From an uncultured Desulfobacter sp. (lineage in GTDB: Bacteria; Desulfobacterota; Desulfobacteria; Desulfobacterales; Desulfobacteraceae): a DNA stretch of 64,000 bases. Location: positions 5,614,001 through 5,678,000 of the forward strand of contig NZ_OY762929.1 in assembly GCF_963666675.1 (NCBI RefSeq), read 5' to 3'. This document shows, one piece after another, positions 25,015 to 33,955 of the stretch. Each line of letters opens with the position of its first letter. Position 1 is the first letter of the stretch. The translations under genes and the position numbers were made by a program. The notes under the pieces are model-generated. The model made no database searches. It was not told where the DNA came from and saw only the letters and a list, made by a program, of their open reading frames with translations.

Positions 25015-26883
25015 ATGTTCCGGAAAAAAAAACCTGCCTGGAAAACACGTTGCGTACCCACGGATAAAGTGCTGGCCCAAATTGCGCCGGGCATGCACAT
25101 TTTTATCGGTACGGGAACGGCCGAACCCAGAACCCTTGTCAATGCGCTCATGGGCGCCCAGGGCTATAACCTGGAGGATCTGACCCTGATCCAGCTGGTC
25201 AGTTTCGGGGATGCCGTGTCCTATAATACTCTGGAATCCCACAGGTACCGGTTGAAAACCTTTTTTTCCGGGTGGGTGTCGGCCCAGGCCATCACCGCAG
25301 GCCGGGTGGATCTCATCCCGGCCCGGTTCTCCAAAGTCCCGGTGCTCATGAGGGACGGCCTGATCCCCATAGATGTGGCCTTTCTCCAGGTCACCCCACC
25401 CAATGAAAACGGGTATTGCAGTTTTGGCCTGGGTGTGGATGTGGCAAGACAAGTGATGAAGCAGGCCGGGTTTGTGGTGGCTGAAATCAATGAAGATGTC
25501 CCCTTCACGTTGGGGGACACCTTTGTCCATATTGACGAATTTGACATGCATGTCCAGGCCCAGATGCCGCCCTTTTATGTGCCAAGATATCCCGCAAACC
25601 GGGTGTTTGATAAAATCGCAGAAAATGCGGCCTCGGTGATTGATGACGGATCATGCGTTGCCTTCAGCTACGGCCCCATCTATGAAGCCCTGGCCCGGCA
25701 CCTGGCAAAGAAAAAAAATCTTGGGATTCATACACCCTTTTTCACGGATGCGCTCATGGAGCTTGCCGAAAGCGGGGCGGTGACCAACCGGGAAAAAGGA
25801 TTGTTCGAGGGTCGGTCTTCGACCACCTATGCCATAGGCTCCCAAAAGCTCATGGCATGGCTCGACAAAAACCCCATGGTGGAGTTCCAGGGAATCGACA
25901 AAATATTAAACCCGCTGCAGATCGGGCGGAACAAAAAATTTGTCATGGTTCTGCCGGTGCGGCGGGTGGCCCTTTCCGGCCGGGTGGCCATTCACGCCAA
26001 GTCGGCCAATATTTCCGCGGACCCGGGCCAGATTGCCGATGTCATGAACGGTGCCGAACTCTCCCTGGGCGGGTACAATATTGTGGCCCTTCCCAGCCGG
26101 AGCAAGGCGGGTGTCCCTAATATCCGTCTGTTTCTTGATGATAATTCGAACCAGCTCAGTTTTCCCGAATGCGTTGACTTGGTGGTCACGGAATACGGGG
26201 TGGCCCACATCAGGGGGCGAAGCCTGCGGGAAAGGGCCCAGGCCCTGATCGAGATTGCCCACCCCGAAGACCGTCCGGGCCTTGTGGAAGGCGGCAAAAA
26301 AGAGAACCTGCTCTACCCGGACCAGATGTTCATCGATGACTCCGCCCGTTTTTATCCCAAGGAGATCGAAGTCATCCATCGTTTCAGCGAGAACCTGCAG
26401 GTGCTGTTCAGGGCCATCAAGCCGTCGGATGAAGAACAGATGCGCAGGTTGTTTTACCGGTTTTCCGATGACGCCATTTACTATCGCTACTTTGCCCCCC
26501 TCAAAGCCATGCCCCATGCAAAAATGCAGGCCTATGTGAACGTGGATTACAGGGAAGTACTCTCCGTTGTGGGCCTTGTGGGTGAACCAGGCAACCAGAC
26601 CATCATTGCCGAGGCAAGGATTGCCAAACACCCGGAGAAACCGTTCATGGATATCGCGTTTGTCGTGGACGAAGAATACCAGGGCCGTGGCATTGCCTCG
26701 TTTATGCTCAAGATGCTCACCCGGCTGGCAAAGGAACGCGGGGCAGTGAAAATAACCGCAGATGTCCTCTCCTCCAACCGGGCCATGCTCAAGGTTTTTG
26801 AGAAGGGCGAATATCAACTGACCGCCAAACTTAACGGCGGCGCTTACGCCATCACCATAGATTTAACAAAACCCAACACCTGA
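25015..26883 (+). CDS. Acetyl-CoA hydrolase/CoA-transferase fused to a GNAT acetyltransferase domain
   Basis: 622 residues. The first 430 or so are a class I CoA-transferase of the acetyl-CoA hydrolase/4-hydroxybutyrate CoA-transferase family: HIFIGTGTAEPRTLVNALM at the start, and VTEYGVAHIRGRSLRERAQA, which carries the motif around the C-terminal half's conserved residues. The last 150 residues are a GNAT domain with the acetyl-CoA loop EYQGRGIASFMLKMLTRLA. This fusion is known in several bacteria. It starts 8 bases after the YcaO-TPR gene and is surely in the same operon. The GNAT part could acetylate a protein such as acetyl-CoA synthetase (46926), but that is conjecture. Confidence 0.92.
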   Translation: MFRKKKPAWKTRCVPTDKVLAQIAPGMHIFIGTGTAEPRTLVNALMGAQGYNLEDLTLIQLVSFGDAVSYNTLESHRYRLKTFFSGWVSAQAITAGRVDLIPARFSKVPVLMRDGLIPIDVAFLQVTPPNENGYCSFGLGVDVARQVMKQAGFVVAEINEDVPFTLGDTFVHIDEFDMHVQAQMPPFYVPRYPANRVFDKIAENAASVIDDGSCVAFSYGPIYEALARHLAKKKNLGIHTPFFTDALMELAESGAVTNREKGLFEGRSSTTYAIGSQKLMAWLDKNPMVEFQGIDKILNPLQIGRNKKFVMVLPVRRVALSGRVAIHAKSANISADPGQIADVMNGAELSLGGYNIVALPSRSKAGVPNIRLFLDDNSNQLSFPECVDLVVTEYGVAHIRGRSLRERAQALIEIAHPEDRPGLVEGGKKENLLYPDQMFIDDSARFYPKEIEVIHRFSENLQVLFRAIKPSDEEQMRRLFYRFSDDAIYYRYFAPLKAMPHAKMQAYVNVDYREVLSVVGLVGEPGNQTIIAEARIAKHPEKPFMDIAFVVDEEYQGRGIASFMLKMLTRLAKERGAVKITADVLSSNRAMLKVFEKGEYQLTAKLNGGAYAITIDLTKPNT

Positions 26884-26969
26884 TTTTATTTACAGTCACT
26901 CCGTTCAAATTCCACATAAAGCAAGTGCCTAAAAAAAACAGGCACAGAAATTAGCCTGTCATACTTTTC

Positions 26970-26999
26970 TTGACAAAAAGCGTCTTCTTATCCTACAAA
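26970..26999 (+). promoter_or_regulatory. Sigma-70-type promoter for the BetI-like regulator
   Basis: TTGACA (26970-26975), 18-base spacer, TACAAA (26994-26999). It lies 58 bases ahead of the start codon at 27058. A half-site TTCAGTTAA (27031-27039) resembling the operators at 27750-27806 sits between the promoter and the gene, consistent with autoregulation. Confidence 0.5.
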
Positions 27000-27057
27000 T
27001 GTTTCCACATAAAAGCAATTTAACTATACATTCAGTTAATTTTTATAGCTGGGAATT

Positions 27058-27663
27058 ATGAGACGAAATCAAAATGCCGATTTAAGAAAACCTGAAATCC
27101 TTGAAAGTTTTTACCAGGTAATGATCAAGGAGGGGATTGAAGGCAGTTCCATCAGCAAAATTGCAAAGCGTCTCGACATCCATCCCAGCCTGATTCTTCA
27201 TTATTTCAAAAGCAAAGAGAACATGAAATTAGAGTTGGTGGCGCTTTTGATCAAAAAATTCGAATCCCGCCAGATGATTGATGTCAGTCACATTGAAGAC
27301 CCTGAAAAACGGTTTTCAACACTGATGGGAATTCTTTTCTCATTCCAGTGGTCCCGAACTGTGGACCCGGGTGTGCATTTTGGATTTTATTATCTGAGCT
27401 TCAGAGATGAGCGAATCCTAAAACAATTTAAAATCATGTTTGTCTGGTTAAGGGACTACCTGGTGTCACAATTGGCCGATTTCAACCGGGCCGGGGTCAT
27501 CTGCGTTGCCGATGAAAAAAAAGCGGCGGATTATATTGTTACCGTAATGGAAGGCCTTGAGTTTCATGCACAATTCCTTGCCGACGACCGCCCGTTTGAA
27601 GAATTTGCCGAAACGACCAAAAAGATGGTGGTGCACGGTTTAAAAACAGGCGGATTCCAATAG
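27058..27663 (+). CDS. TetR-family regulator, BetI-like
   Basis: 201 residues. N-terminal helix-turn-helix SSISKIAKRLDIHPSLILHYF followed by KSKENMKLELV, the TetR pattern in its BetI-like form. The C-terminal helical domain shows the BetI-type arrangement of Trp and Phe residues (FSFQWSRTVDPGVHFGFYYL). It directly precedes a putrescine aminotransferase, an antiporter and a betaine/aminobutyraldehyde-type aldehyde dehydrogenase, and near-identical half-sites flank both its own start and the aminotransferase promoter. A repressor of the polyamine cluster relieved by a polyamine or an aldehyde is the simplest reading (inference). Confidence 0.85.
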   Translation: MRRNQNADLRKPEILESFYQVMIKEGIEGSSISKIAKRLDIHPSLILHYFKSKENMKLELVALLIKKFESRQMIDVSHIEDPEKRFSTLMGILFSFQWSRTVDPGVHFGFYYLSFRDERILKQFKIMFVWLRDYLVSQLADFNRAGVICVADEKKAADYIVTVMEGLEFHAQFLADDRPFEEFAETTKKMVVHGLKTGGFQ

Positions 27664-27748
27664 CCTGGGGGGCGCCCCTTGGGAAAATTGTTTTAATTTT
27701 TTAGTTTAATCAATGCGTTAAACGCTTTTTTAGGAGGATATTTTATTA

Positions 27749-27806
27749 TTAACTGATCGTTCAATAAATTTAACCATCTTTTCAGTTAAATTAACTGTTC
27801 GTTCAA
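27749..27806. promoter_or_regulatory. Operator cluster upstream of the aminotransferase
   Basis: Two direct copies of AACTG-w-TCGTTCAA (27751 and 27793) and, overlapping the second, a perfect 15-bp palindrome CAGTTAA-A-TTAACTG (27783-27797). The same half-site occurs before the regulator gene (27031-27039). Spacing and symmetry fit a TetR-family dimer pair. The region 27664-27848 holds no gene. Confidence 0.6.
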
Positions 27807-27848
27807 ACAATCATTTCAACTACCAAAAATAGAGACGGAGGAAAAACG

Positions 27849-29231
27849 ATGTTAGACAAAAAAATTGATCAGCCGGCATGTGAACGCGATATGGATACCG
27901 CCTTTTCCGAGGCCCGGAAAATGGTGGATCTGATCACAACACCCGAAGCGAATCTGAGCCAGGCAGACCGTGAGTGGGTGGCCGCCGAAGTCAGCAATAA
28001 TTTTGCCAATCATGTGAATAAAGGGTTCCTTGAATACAGAAAATCCGTGACCGAAACCCGGGATTTTGCCCTGACGGACTGGTACGGCGAGGGATCGATT
28101 CTCAAGGATGTGCTGGGCAGAGAATACATCGATATGCTCGGTGGGTTCGGTCTTTATGGCCCCGGTATCCGTCATCCTAAAATCGTTGCCGCCGTCAAAG
28201 CCCAGTTGGATAGAAGCCCCCAGTACAGCCAGGAGATGCTGGATCCATTGAGAGCCCACCTGGCCAAAGTGATCGCCAAACTGACCCCGGGCGATATTCA
28301 ATATGGTTTTTTTGCCAACAGCGGCACGGAGGCCGTTGATGGGGCCATGAAGCTGGCCAAATTCTACACCGGAAAAAAAGGATTCATCGCCACCATGGGA
28401 GGATTTCACGGCAAATCTTTAGGGGCGTTGTCCCTTTTGGGAAAAGCGGTCTACCGGGAACCTGTTCTGCCGCTGCTGGAGGGGATTCACCATGTGCCTT
28501 TCGGAGATGCCGATGCGGTAAAAAATGCCCTTGAAGCCGCTAAAATCACCGGCGCAGGCATCGCCGCCGTTGTTGCCGAACCAATTCAGGGAGAGGCCGG
28601 TGCCATTGTGCCGCCGGACGATTACTGGCCCATGCTCCGGGAGATTTGCGACCACTACGATGTCCTGCTCATTGCCGATGAGGTACAGACCGGGTTCGGC
28701 CGGACCGGCAAGGTCTTTGGCGTGGACCACTGGAATGTGGCACCGGATATCATGTGTTTTGGAAAAGCGCTGGGCGGAGGTGTTGTGCCTATGTCCGGCT
28801 TTTTCTCCACCGCAAAGATCTGGGAGTGCATGGAACCCAATCCGTTCATGCATACCACCACAACAGGCGGCAACCCCCTGGCCTGTGCGTCAGCCCTTGC
28901 GGCGGTAACGGTTCTTCTCGAAGAAGATCTTCCCGGCCAGGCCGCTGAAAAAGGCGAGTACATCTTAAATAAAGTGGGAAAACTTAAAGAAAAATATCCC
29001 GCTATTCTCGAAGAGATAAGGGGCAAAGGCCTGCTTTTGGGCATGGTCTTTCCCTCCGACGAAATCGGATACCAGGTTGCATCGGGCCTGTTCAGCCGCA
29101 AGGTCTTAACGGCCGGCACATTGACCAACTCTAAAACCATCCGCATTGAACCCGCATTGAATGTACCCTATGAGATCATTGATGAAATGCTGGTTCGCCT
29201 TGAAGATACGTTTAAGGCCATCGCTGACTAG
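27849..29231 (+). CDS. patA: Putrescine aminotransferase (class III PLP aminotransferase)
   Basis: Transfers the amino group of putrescine (or cadaverine) to 2-oxoglutarate, giving 4-aminobutanal. 460 residues, the size of E. coli YgjG/PatA. Class III signatures: NSGTEAVDGAMKLAKFYTGK, GGFHGKSLGALSLLGK, DEVQTGFGRTGK, and the PLP lysine in FGKALGGGVVPMS; TTTGGNPLACAS follows. The extended N-terminus (ANLSQADREWVAAEVSNNFA) is characteristic of the YgjG group and argues against ornithine or GABA aminotransferase. GGAGG ribosome binding site. With the aldehyde dehydrogenase at 31034 it would convert putrescine to 4-aminobutyrate. Confidence 0.88.
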   Translation: MLDKKIDQPACERDMDTAFSEARKMVDLITTPEANLSQADREWVAAEVSNNFANHVNKGFLEYRKSVTETRDFALTDWYGEGSILKDVLGREYIDMLGGFGLYGPGIRHPKIVAAVKAQLDRSPQYSQEMLDPLRAHLAKVIAKLTPGDIQYGFFANSGTEAVDGAMKLAKFYTGKKGFIATMGGFHGKSLGALSLLGKAVYREPVLPLLEGIHHVPFGDADAVKNALEAAKITGAGIAAVVAEPIQGEAGAIVPPDDYWPMLREICDHYDVLLIADEVQTGFGRTGKVFGVDHWNVAPDIMCFGKALGGGVVPMSGFFSTAKIWECMEPNPFMHTTTTGGNPLACASALAAVTVLLEEDLPGQAAEKGEYILNKVGKLKEKYPAILEEIRGKGLLLGMVFPSDEIGYQVASGLFSRKVLTAGTLTNSKTIRIEPALNVPYEIIDEMLVRLEDTFKAIAD

Positions 29232-29253
29232 TGCCAAGTGAATATCAAGTGGC

Positions 29254-29350
29254 ACGGCCACGGGCCGTCCTTGGTCTATCGACACCGAGGCTTTTTGGCC
29301 CGCAACAAGGATAAAAAAAATCCAGTTGCCTGCTGGAGACTTTCTTATAA
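29254..29350 (+). repeat. 97-nt two-hairpin repeat, copy D
   Basis: First unit of a head-to-tail pair (period exactly 97). ACGGCCACGGGCC start; upper stem CCTTGG/CCGAGG (one T-G wobble), lower GGGCC/GGCCC; linker diverged (CCGCAACAAGG); the second hairpin is replaced by CCAG/CTGG and ends GACTTTCTTATAA. Confidence 0.85.
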
Positions 29351-29446
29351 ACGGCCATGGGCCGACCTGGTCTATCAACACCCAGGCTCGGCCCACAACG
29401 AAAGTTGAAAGATCTGTGTCGGTTACACAGACTTTCTTATAAAAAA
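29351..29446 (+). repeat. 97-nt two-hairpin repeat, copy E (best-formed)
   Basis: Abuts copy D. Stem 1: GGGCCGA-CCTGG, loop TCTATCAACA, CCAGG-c-TCGGCCC; linker ACAACGAAAGTT; stem 2: GAAAG-at-CTGTGT, loop CGGTT, ACACAG-a-CTTTC; tail TTATAAAAAAGGG. It ends 40 bases before the start of the NhaC-type antiporter gene at 29486, whose own AAGGAG lies between. Confidence 0.92.
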
Positions 29447-29485
29447 GGGAAAAGTTTTCCCTGTATTTGAAAGGAGACAAGGTTT

Positions 29486-30985
29486 ATGAGTGAAACCAGT
29501 GTCATAAACGCAGCACCACCGGCAGTATCTTCCATGAACAACCTGCGGCGGATCACCATGGAATATATCGTGATCGCCATTGGCTTTTTGGCCATAACCG
29601 TCCTTTCTCCCGATGATGTGAAGTCGTTTGGCGTGTTGTCAGCCATTCCTTCGATCTTTCTTCTGGCTTTTATCTTTTACACCAAACGGGTCCTTGAAGG
29701 CCTCACCCTGGCTTCTTTGCTCGGTTTTCTCATGGCCGGCAAACTTACCTTTTTTTCAGAAATCAATACAACATTAACCTCCGTGCTCACAGACGGAAAC
29801 ACCCAGTGGCTGTTCATTGTCTGCGGGCTTATGGGCAGTATCATTGCCCTGGTGGAAAGAAGCGGCGGGGCCGAGGCCTTTGGCAGGTGGGTTGCCAAAC
29901 GGGCCAAAACCCGTAAAAGCACCATGCTCTGGACTTGGGTTCTGGGCGTGGTGATTTTCATTGATGATTATTTAAATTCCCTGACCGTTGGCGCCTGCAT
30001 GGCGCCCATCACGGACAAACATAGGGTCTCCCGGGAAAAACTGGCCTATATCGTTGATTCCACGGCTGCCCCGGTATGTGTACTTATCCCCATCTCCACC
30101 TGGGCCGTATACATCGGCAGTCTGTTGGAGCAGTCCGGAGCGGCGGCAGAAGGAGAAGGGGTCAAATTTTTTATAAAGACCATTCCCTTTAATTTTTACG
30201 GATGGATCGCCGCGATTATTGTACCGTTGGTGATCCTTGGCATTATCCCCTTGTTCGGCCCCATGAAAAAGGCTGAAAAAAGGGCTATAGAAGAGGGAAT
30301 CCTGGCTCCTCCGGGATCGGAAAAAATTGATATTCACGGCAATGACTCCTATGACATTCCGGACAACCCGAAAATTTTCAATTTTTTTCTGCCCATCCTG
30401 TTTCTGGTCGCCTCCACCATCTATTTTGACGTGGACATGCAGGCCGGGGTGATTGCCACGGTGGCGTTCATGTTCCTGCTTTACATCCCCCAGGGCCTGC
30501 TGAGCCCGGAAGGTTTTTTTGACGCCTGCGTCACCGGTATCAAACAGATGCTGTTTCCGTTGCTGATGGTTGTCCTGGCGTTTACCTTCGGGGCCATGAA
30601 CGAAAAAATCGGATTTTTGAGCTTTGCCATTGACTCGGCAAAACAGGTCATGACCCCCCAGCTTCTGCCCTTTGTCATCTTTATCGTCCTGGGAATCACG
30701 GAGTTTATCATGGGGCTGAGCTGGGGCATGTACGCCATTGCCGTCCCCATTGTGGTTCCCCTGTCCCAGGCCATGGGGGGCAACATCTTCCTTGCCGTGG
30801 GTGCGATCTGTTCGGCAGGGGTGTGGGGAAGCCACATCTGTTTTTATTCCGATGCCACCATTTTAAGCTCGGCCGCATCCGGATGCGACAACTACCGCCA
30901 CGCGGTGACACAGATGCCCTATGGCTTTCTGGGGGCCGCATTGACCGGGATCATGTTTCTTTTTGCCGGGTATATGACCGTCTAA
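29486..30985 (+). CDS. Na+/H+ antiporter, NhaC family
   Basis: Polytopic inner-membrane protein, 499 residues, about 11-13 hydrophobic segments (for example EYIVIAIGFLAITVLS, IFLLAFIFYTKRVL, WLFIVCGLMGSIIALVE). The NhaC-type core sequence is IDDYLNSLTVGACMAPITD, with conserved charged residues in mid-membrane, and later LGITEFIMGLSWGMYAIAVP. AAGGAG ribosome binding site. Placed between a putrescine aminotransferase and an aldehyde dehydrogenase, it may either support ion balance or itself move the amine substrate; related NhaC-like carriers have diverse substrates (inference). Tandem repeats D and E form its upstream region. Confidence 0.9.
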   Translation: MSETSVINAAPPAVSSMNNLRRITMEYIVIAIGFLAITVLSPDDVKSFGVLSAIPSIFLLAFIFYTKRVLEGLTLASLLGFLMAGKLTFFSEINTTLTSVLTDGNTQWLFIVCGLMGSIIALVERSGGAEAFGRWVAKRAKTRKSTMLWTWVLGVVIFIDDYLNSLTVGACMAPITDKHRVSREKLAYIVDSTAAPVCVLIPISTWAVYIGSLLEQSGAAAEGEGVKFFIKTIPFNFYGWIAAIIVPLVILGIIPLFGPMKKAEKRAIEEGILAPPGSEKIDIHGNDSYDIPDNPKIFNFFLPILFLVASTIYFDVDMQAGVIATVAFMFLLYIPQGLLSPEGFFDACVTGIKQMLFPLLMVVLAFTFGAMNEKIGFLSFAIDSAKQVMTPQLLPFVIFIVLGITEFIMGLSWGMYAIAVPIVVPLSQAMGGNIFLAVGAICSAGVWGSHICFYSDATILSSAASGCDNYRHAVTQMPYGFLGAALTGIMFLFAGYMTV

Positions 30986-31033
30986 AAATAGACGAAAAAT
31001 CAAATAAAATTCTTTTCAGGAAAGGGAAAACAT

Positions 31034-32467
31034 ATGGAAAATGCATTATGGATCAACGGGCAATGGACCCAGTCTGAAAATAAGGATCTGGTGGATGTTA
31101 TAGATCCTGCCACACAAAAGGTCACAGGACAGGTGGCCAATGCATGTGCCCAGGATGTTGATAAAGCCGTTCATGCGGCCAAAACAGCCTTTGAGGACGG
31201 CCGCTGGTCCCGTAAAACACCAAGCCAGCGGGCCGATGTCCTGCTCAAGATGGCCGAACTTGTGGATCAAAAGAAAGAAGAAATTGCACGCATTGAATCC
31301 GAAGATTCAGGCAAACCCTATGAATTTGTGTCCCTGGGCGCGGACCTGCCCTTTTGTGTGGACAATCTGAAATTTTTTGCCGGTGCCGCCCGGGATACCG
31401 GGGGCAGCCACGCCGGAGAGTACGCAGAAGGCTTTACCTCCATCTATCGAAAAGAGCCCTGCGGCGTCACCGCAGGCATCGCGCCATGGAACTATCCGTT
31501 TATGATGGCCATATGGAAGATCGGCCCGGCCCTGGCTGCCGGATGTACATCCATTTTAAAACCGGCCACCATTACCCCCCGGTCCGTTCAATTCCTGGGC
31601 GAGATCTCAAAAGAAGCCGGCCTGCCCGACGGCGTGCTTAATATTTTGACCGGCAATGCCGGCCATCTCCTGGTTGAACACCCCGATGTGCGCATGGTCA
31701 GCCTCACCGGGGCAACGGAAACCGGCAGCCGGATCATGAAAACGGCGGCCGATACCATCAAACGCGTCCATCTGGAACTCGGGGGCAAGGCGCCCATGGT
31801 GGTCTTTGCCGATGCCGATATAGAAAAAATGGCCCGAACCGTTGCCATCGCAGGATTTTTTAACTCCGGCCAGGATTGCACCGCAGGGACTCGGATTCTG
31901 GTGGATCAACGCATTGCAGCTCAATCCACCGAAGCCATTGTGGAAGCGGTGAAGCAGATTAAAGTCGGCATGCCCTTTGACCCATCCACCCAGATGGGGC
32001 CGCTGGTCTCTGCTGCCCAGCTGGAAACGGTCACAGGCTTTGTGGAACGTGCGGGGGCCGCAGGTGCAAAAATCCTTAAGGGCGGCGGTAGACCTGCCGG
32101 GTTTGACACCGGATTCTTTTTTGAACCCACCGTGATCACCAACGTGGACCAAAAGTCCGAAATTGTTCAAAAAGAGGTATTTGGCCCTGTGATCACCATT
32201 CAGACCTTTGCAGATGATGCCCAGGCCCTTGCCATGGCCAATGATGTGGATTTCGGACTTGCCGCATCCATCTTCACGCAGGATGTCTCCCGGGCCATGA
32301 CATTTTCCGCTGGCCTGGAATTCGGCACCGTATGGGTGAATGAGCATCTGCCCCTTGCCTCTGAAACGCCCCATGGCGGGTTCAAGCAATCCGGTTTTGG
32401 AAAAGACCTGTCCATGGAAGCCGTGCATGACTACCAGGTGACCAAGCATGTAATGATCGCCTTGTAA
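31034..32467 (+). CDS. Aldehyde dehydrogenase, betaine-aldehyde/4-aminobutanal type
   Basis: NAD(P)-dependent oxidation of an aminoaldehyde to the acid. 477 residues. Active-site parts: general-base Glu in HLELGGKAPMV, catalytic Cys in NSGQDCTAGTR, the oxyanion Asn in APWNYPFMMAIWKIGPALAA, and EVFGPVIT. Resemblance is to BetB, PatD and PuuC proteins (AGAARDTGGSHAGEYAEGF region). AGGAAAGGG precedes the ATG. The aminotransferase two genes upstream makes 4-aminobutanal the likely substrate, giving GABA (inference); betaine aldehyde cannot be excluded, since the regulator is BetI-like but no choline dehydrogenase is present. Confidence 0.88.
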   Translation: MENALWINGQWTQSENKDLVDVIDPATQKVTGQVANACAQDVDKAVHAAKTAFEDGRWSRKTPSQRADVLLKMAELVDQKKEEIARIESEDSGKPYEFVSLGADLPFCVDNLKFFAGAARDTGGSHAGEYAEGFTSIYRKEPCGVTAGIAPWNYPFMMAIWKIGPALAAGCTSILKPATITPRSVQFLGEISKEAGLPDGVLNILTGNAGHLLVEHPDVRMVSLTGATETGSRIMKTAADTIKRVHLELGGKAPMVVFADADIEKMARTVAIAGFFNSGQDCTAGTRILVDQRIAAQSTEAIVEAVKQIKVGMPFDPSTQMGPLVSAAQLETVTGFVERAGAAGAKILKGGGRPAGFDTGFFFEPTVITNVDQKSEIVQKEVFGPVITIQTFADDAQALAMANDVDFGLAASIFTQDVSRAMTFSAGLEFGTVWVNEHLPLASETPHGGFKQSGFGKDLSMEAVHDYQVTKHVMIAL

Positions 32468-32633
32468 CGCTCTAAACAGCCGTAGACCGTCGGTCCTGAA
32501 TTCCGGGGCCGGCGGTTACCTGTAAACCCATGAATGTTATGCTCAAGTTGGGATCTCCATAGATTAACAAAAGGAGAGGGTTGTGCGAGAAGCGCCCCTG
32601 GATTATACTCACGCCAATCGTTAAGGAGACAAA

Positions 32634-33767
32634 ATGGCAGGAAAACATCTTCGGGTGGCACTCATCGGCTGCGGACGCATTGCCGTCAAACACATCATGG
32701 CCATAACAAAAAAGAGCAGCGGCCTTGTGCTCTGTGCCGCGGCAGGCACATCTCCCGGGGATTTCGACAAACTGCTGGAGTCCTGCAAGCTGCCAGACAA
32801 AAAAAAGCGGCACATTAGAAGAACCGTAAAAACATATACAGATTACACCCGGATGCTTGAAACGGAAAGTCCGGATATCACTGCAATCACGGTGCCTTCA
32901 GGACTTCACTATGCCATGGCAAAAACGGCAATGCTCAGCGGATCTCATATTCTTCTTGAAAAACCCATGAGTATGCGCGCAAGCCATGCCGGAGAGCTGC
33001 ATAAAATATCCGAACAACACAACAGACAAATTGCCATGGGGCACATCTTCCGCTATTTTCCCGTTGTCCAAAACCTGCAAAAAGATGTTGCAGCCGGACG
33101 GTTCGGTAAAATCAGTCACGGCGCGGTGGCTGTACGCTGGGGGCACGATCAGGCATATTACGATCAAAGCGACTGGCGCGGTACCTGGGCCCACGACGGC
33201 GGCGTGCTCATGAACCAGTGTGTCCACGCCATTGATCTGATCTGCTGGCTTATGAACGGCCGGGCCACCCTAGCAAATGCAATGATTGGCAAACGCTTCC
33301 ATGACATGGAGGCCGAAGACCTCGTCTTTGGGACGCTCAAACTTGACAACGGGGCACTGTGCCAAATCGAGGGGACAACCAACTCGCCGTCCCGGGACCA
33401 TGAAGCGGCGTTCTATCTGCTCGGAGACAGGGGCAGTTTTCGCATGGGGATTCGCCGGGGCAAACCGTATTTTGATATCAGGATTAACGGTAAAAATAAA
33501 AACATCGAATATTTTTTAAAAGAGATTGGGTCAAGGGGGCTTTCCGGCCTGTTCTCCCTGAAAAATCCCCATGCAGGCATATACAGCGACCTAAAGAATT
33601 CGATCCTCAACAACACATCACCCCTTGCCGATGCCGCATCGGGTTTGGTGTCCGTTGAATCCGTTCTGGCGCTATACTTGTCCGCAAAGGAAAAAAAACA
33701 GATCAAGATCCCCCTGGCCACGGATTTTTCCACCCGGGAGATGTCCAAATATACTTTTGAAACGTAA
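32634..33767 (+). CDS. Gfo/Idh/MocA-family NAD(P)-dependent oxidoreductase
   Basis: 377 residues. N-terminal Rossmann fold starting RVALIGCGRIAVKHIMAI, the family's EKP motif in ILLEKPMSM, followed by the C-terminal alpha/beta domain with HDGGVLMNQCVHAIDLICWL, whose H-x-x-D is typical of the catalytic region. GGAGA ribosome binding site. 166 bases separate it from the aldehyde dehydrogenase, so co-transcription is uncertain. Family members act on sugars, inositols or nucleotide-sugars; the substrate is not inferable here. Confidence 0.88.
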   Translation: MAGKHLRVALIGCGRIAVKHIMAITKKSSGLVLCAAAGTSPGDFDKLLESCKLPDKKKRHIRRTVKTYTDYTRMLETESPDITAITVPSGLHYAMAKTAMLSGSHILLEKPMSMRASHAGELHKISEQHNRQIAMGHIFRYFPVVQNLQKDVAAGRFGKISHGAVAVRWGHDQAYYDQSDWRGTWAHDGGVLMNQCVHAIDLICWLMNGRATLANAMIGKRFHDMEAEDLVFGTLKLDNGALCQIEGTTNSPSRDHEAAFYLLGDRGSFRMGIRRGKPYFDIRINGKNKNIEYFLKEIGSRGLSGLFSLKNPHAGIYSDLKNSILNNTSPLADAASGLVSVESVLALYLSAKEKKQIKIPLATDFSTREMSKYTFET

Positions 33768-33848
33768 AACGCTGCGGGCATTGCATATTATACCTGTTTT
33801 CTGCTATTAAGAGTTCATGATAAAAAAATCATCCGTATTTCACAATTA

Positions 33849-33941
33849 ACGGCCATGGGCTGATCTGGTCTGTAAACAGCCGGATTCATCCCGCAACAAA
33901 GTTTGAAAGATCTGAATAACCGCCCCAGACTTTCTTACAAA
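33849..33941 (+). repeat. 97-nt two-hairpin repeat, copy F
   Basis: ACGGCCATGGGCTGA start; GGG-TGA-TCTGG / CCGGA-TCA-CCC stem with mismatches; linker CCCGCAACAAAGTT; second hairpin AAAGATCTG / CCAGACTTT; tail TTACAAAAAC. It ends 15 bases before the tilS start codon, which has no Shine-Dalgarno sequence of its own. Confidence 0.85.
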
Positions 33942-33955
33942 AACATCAATTATAC

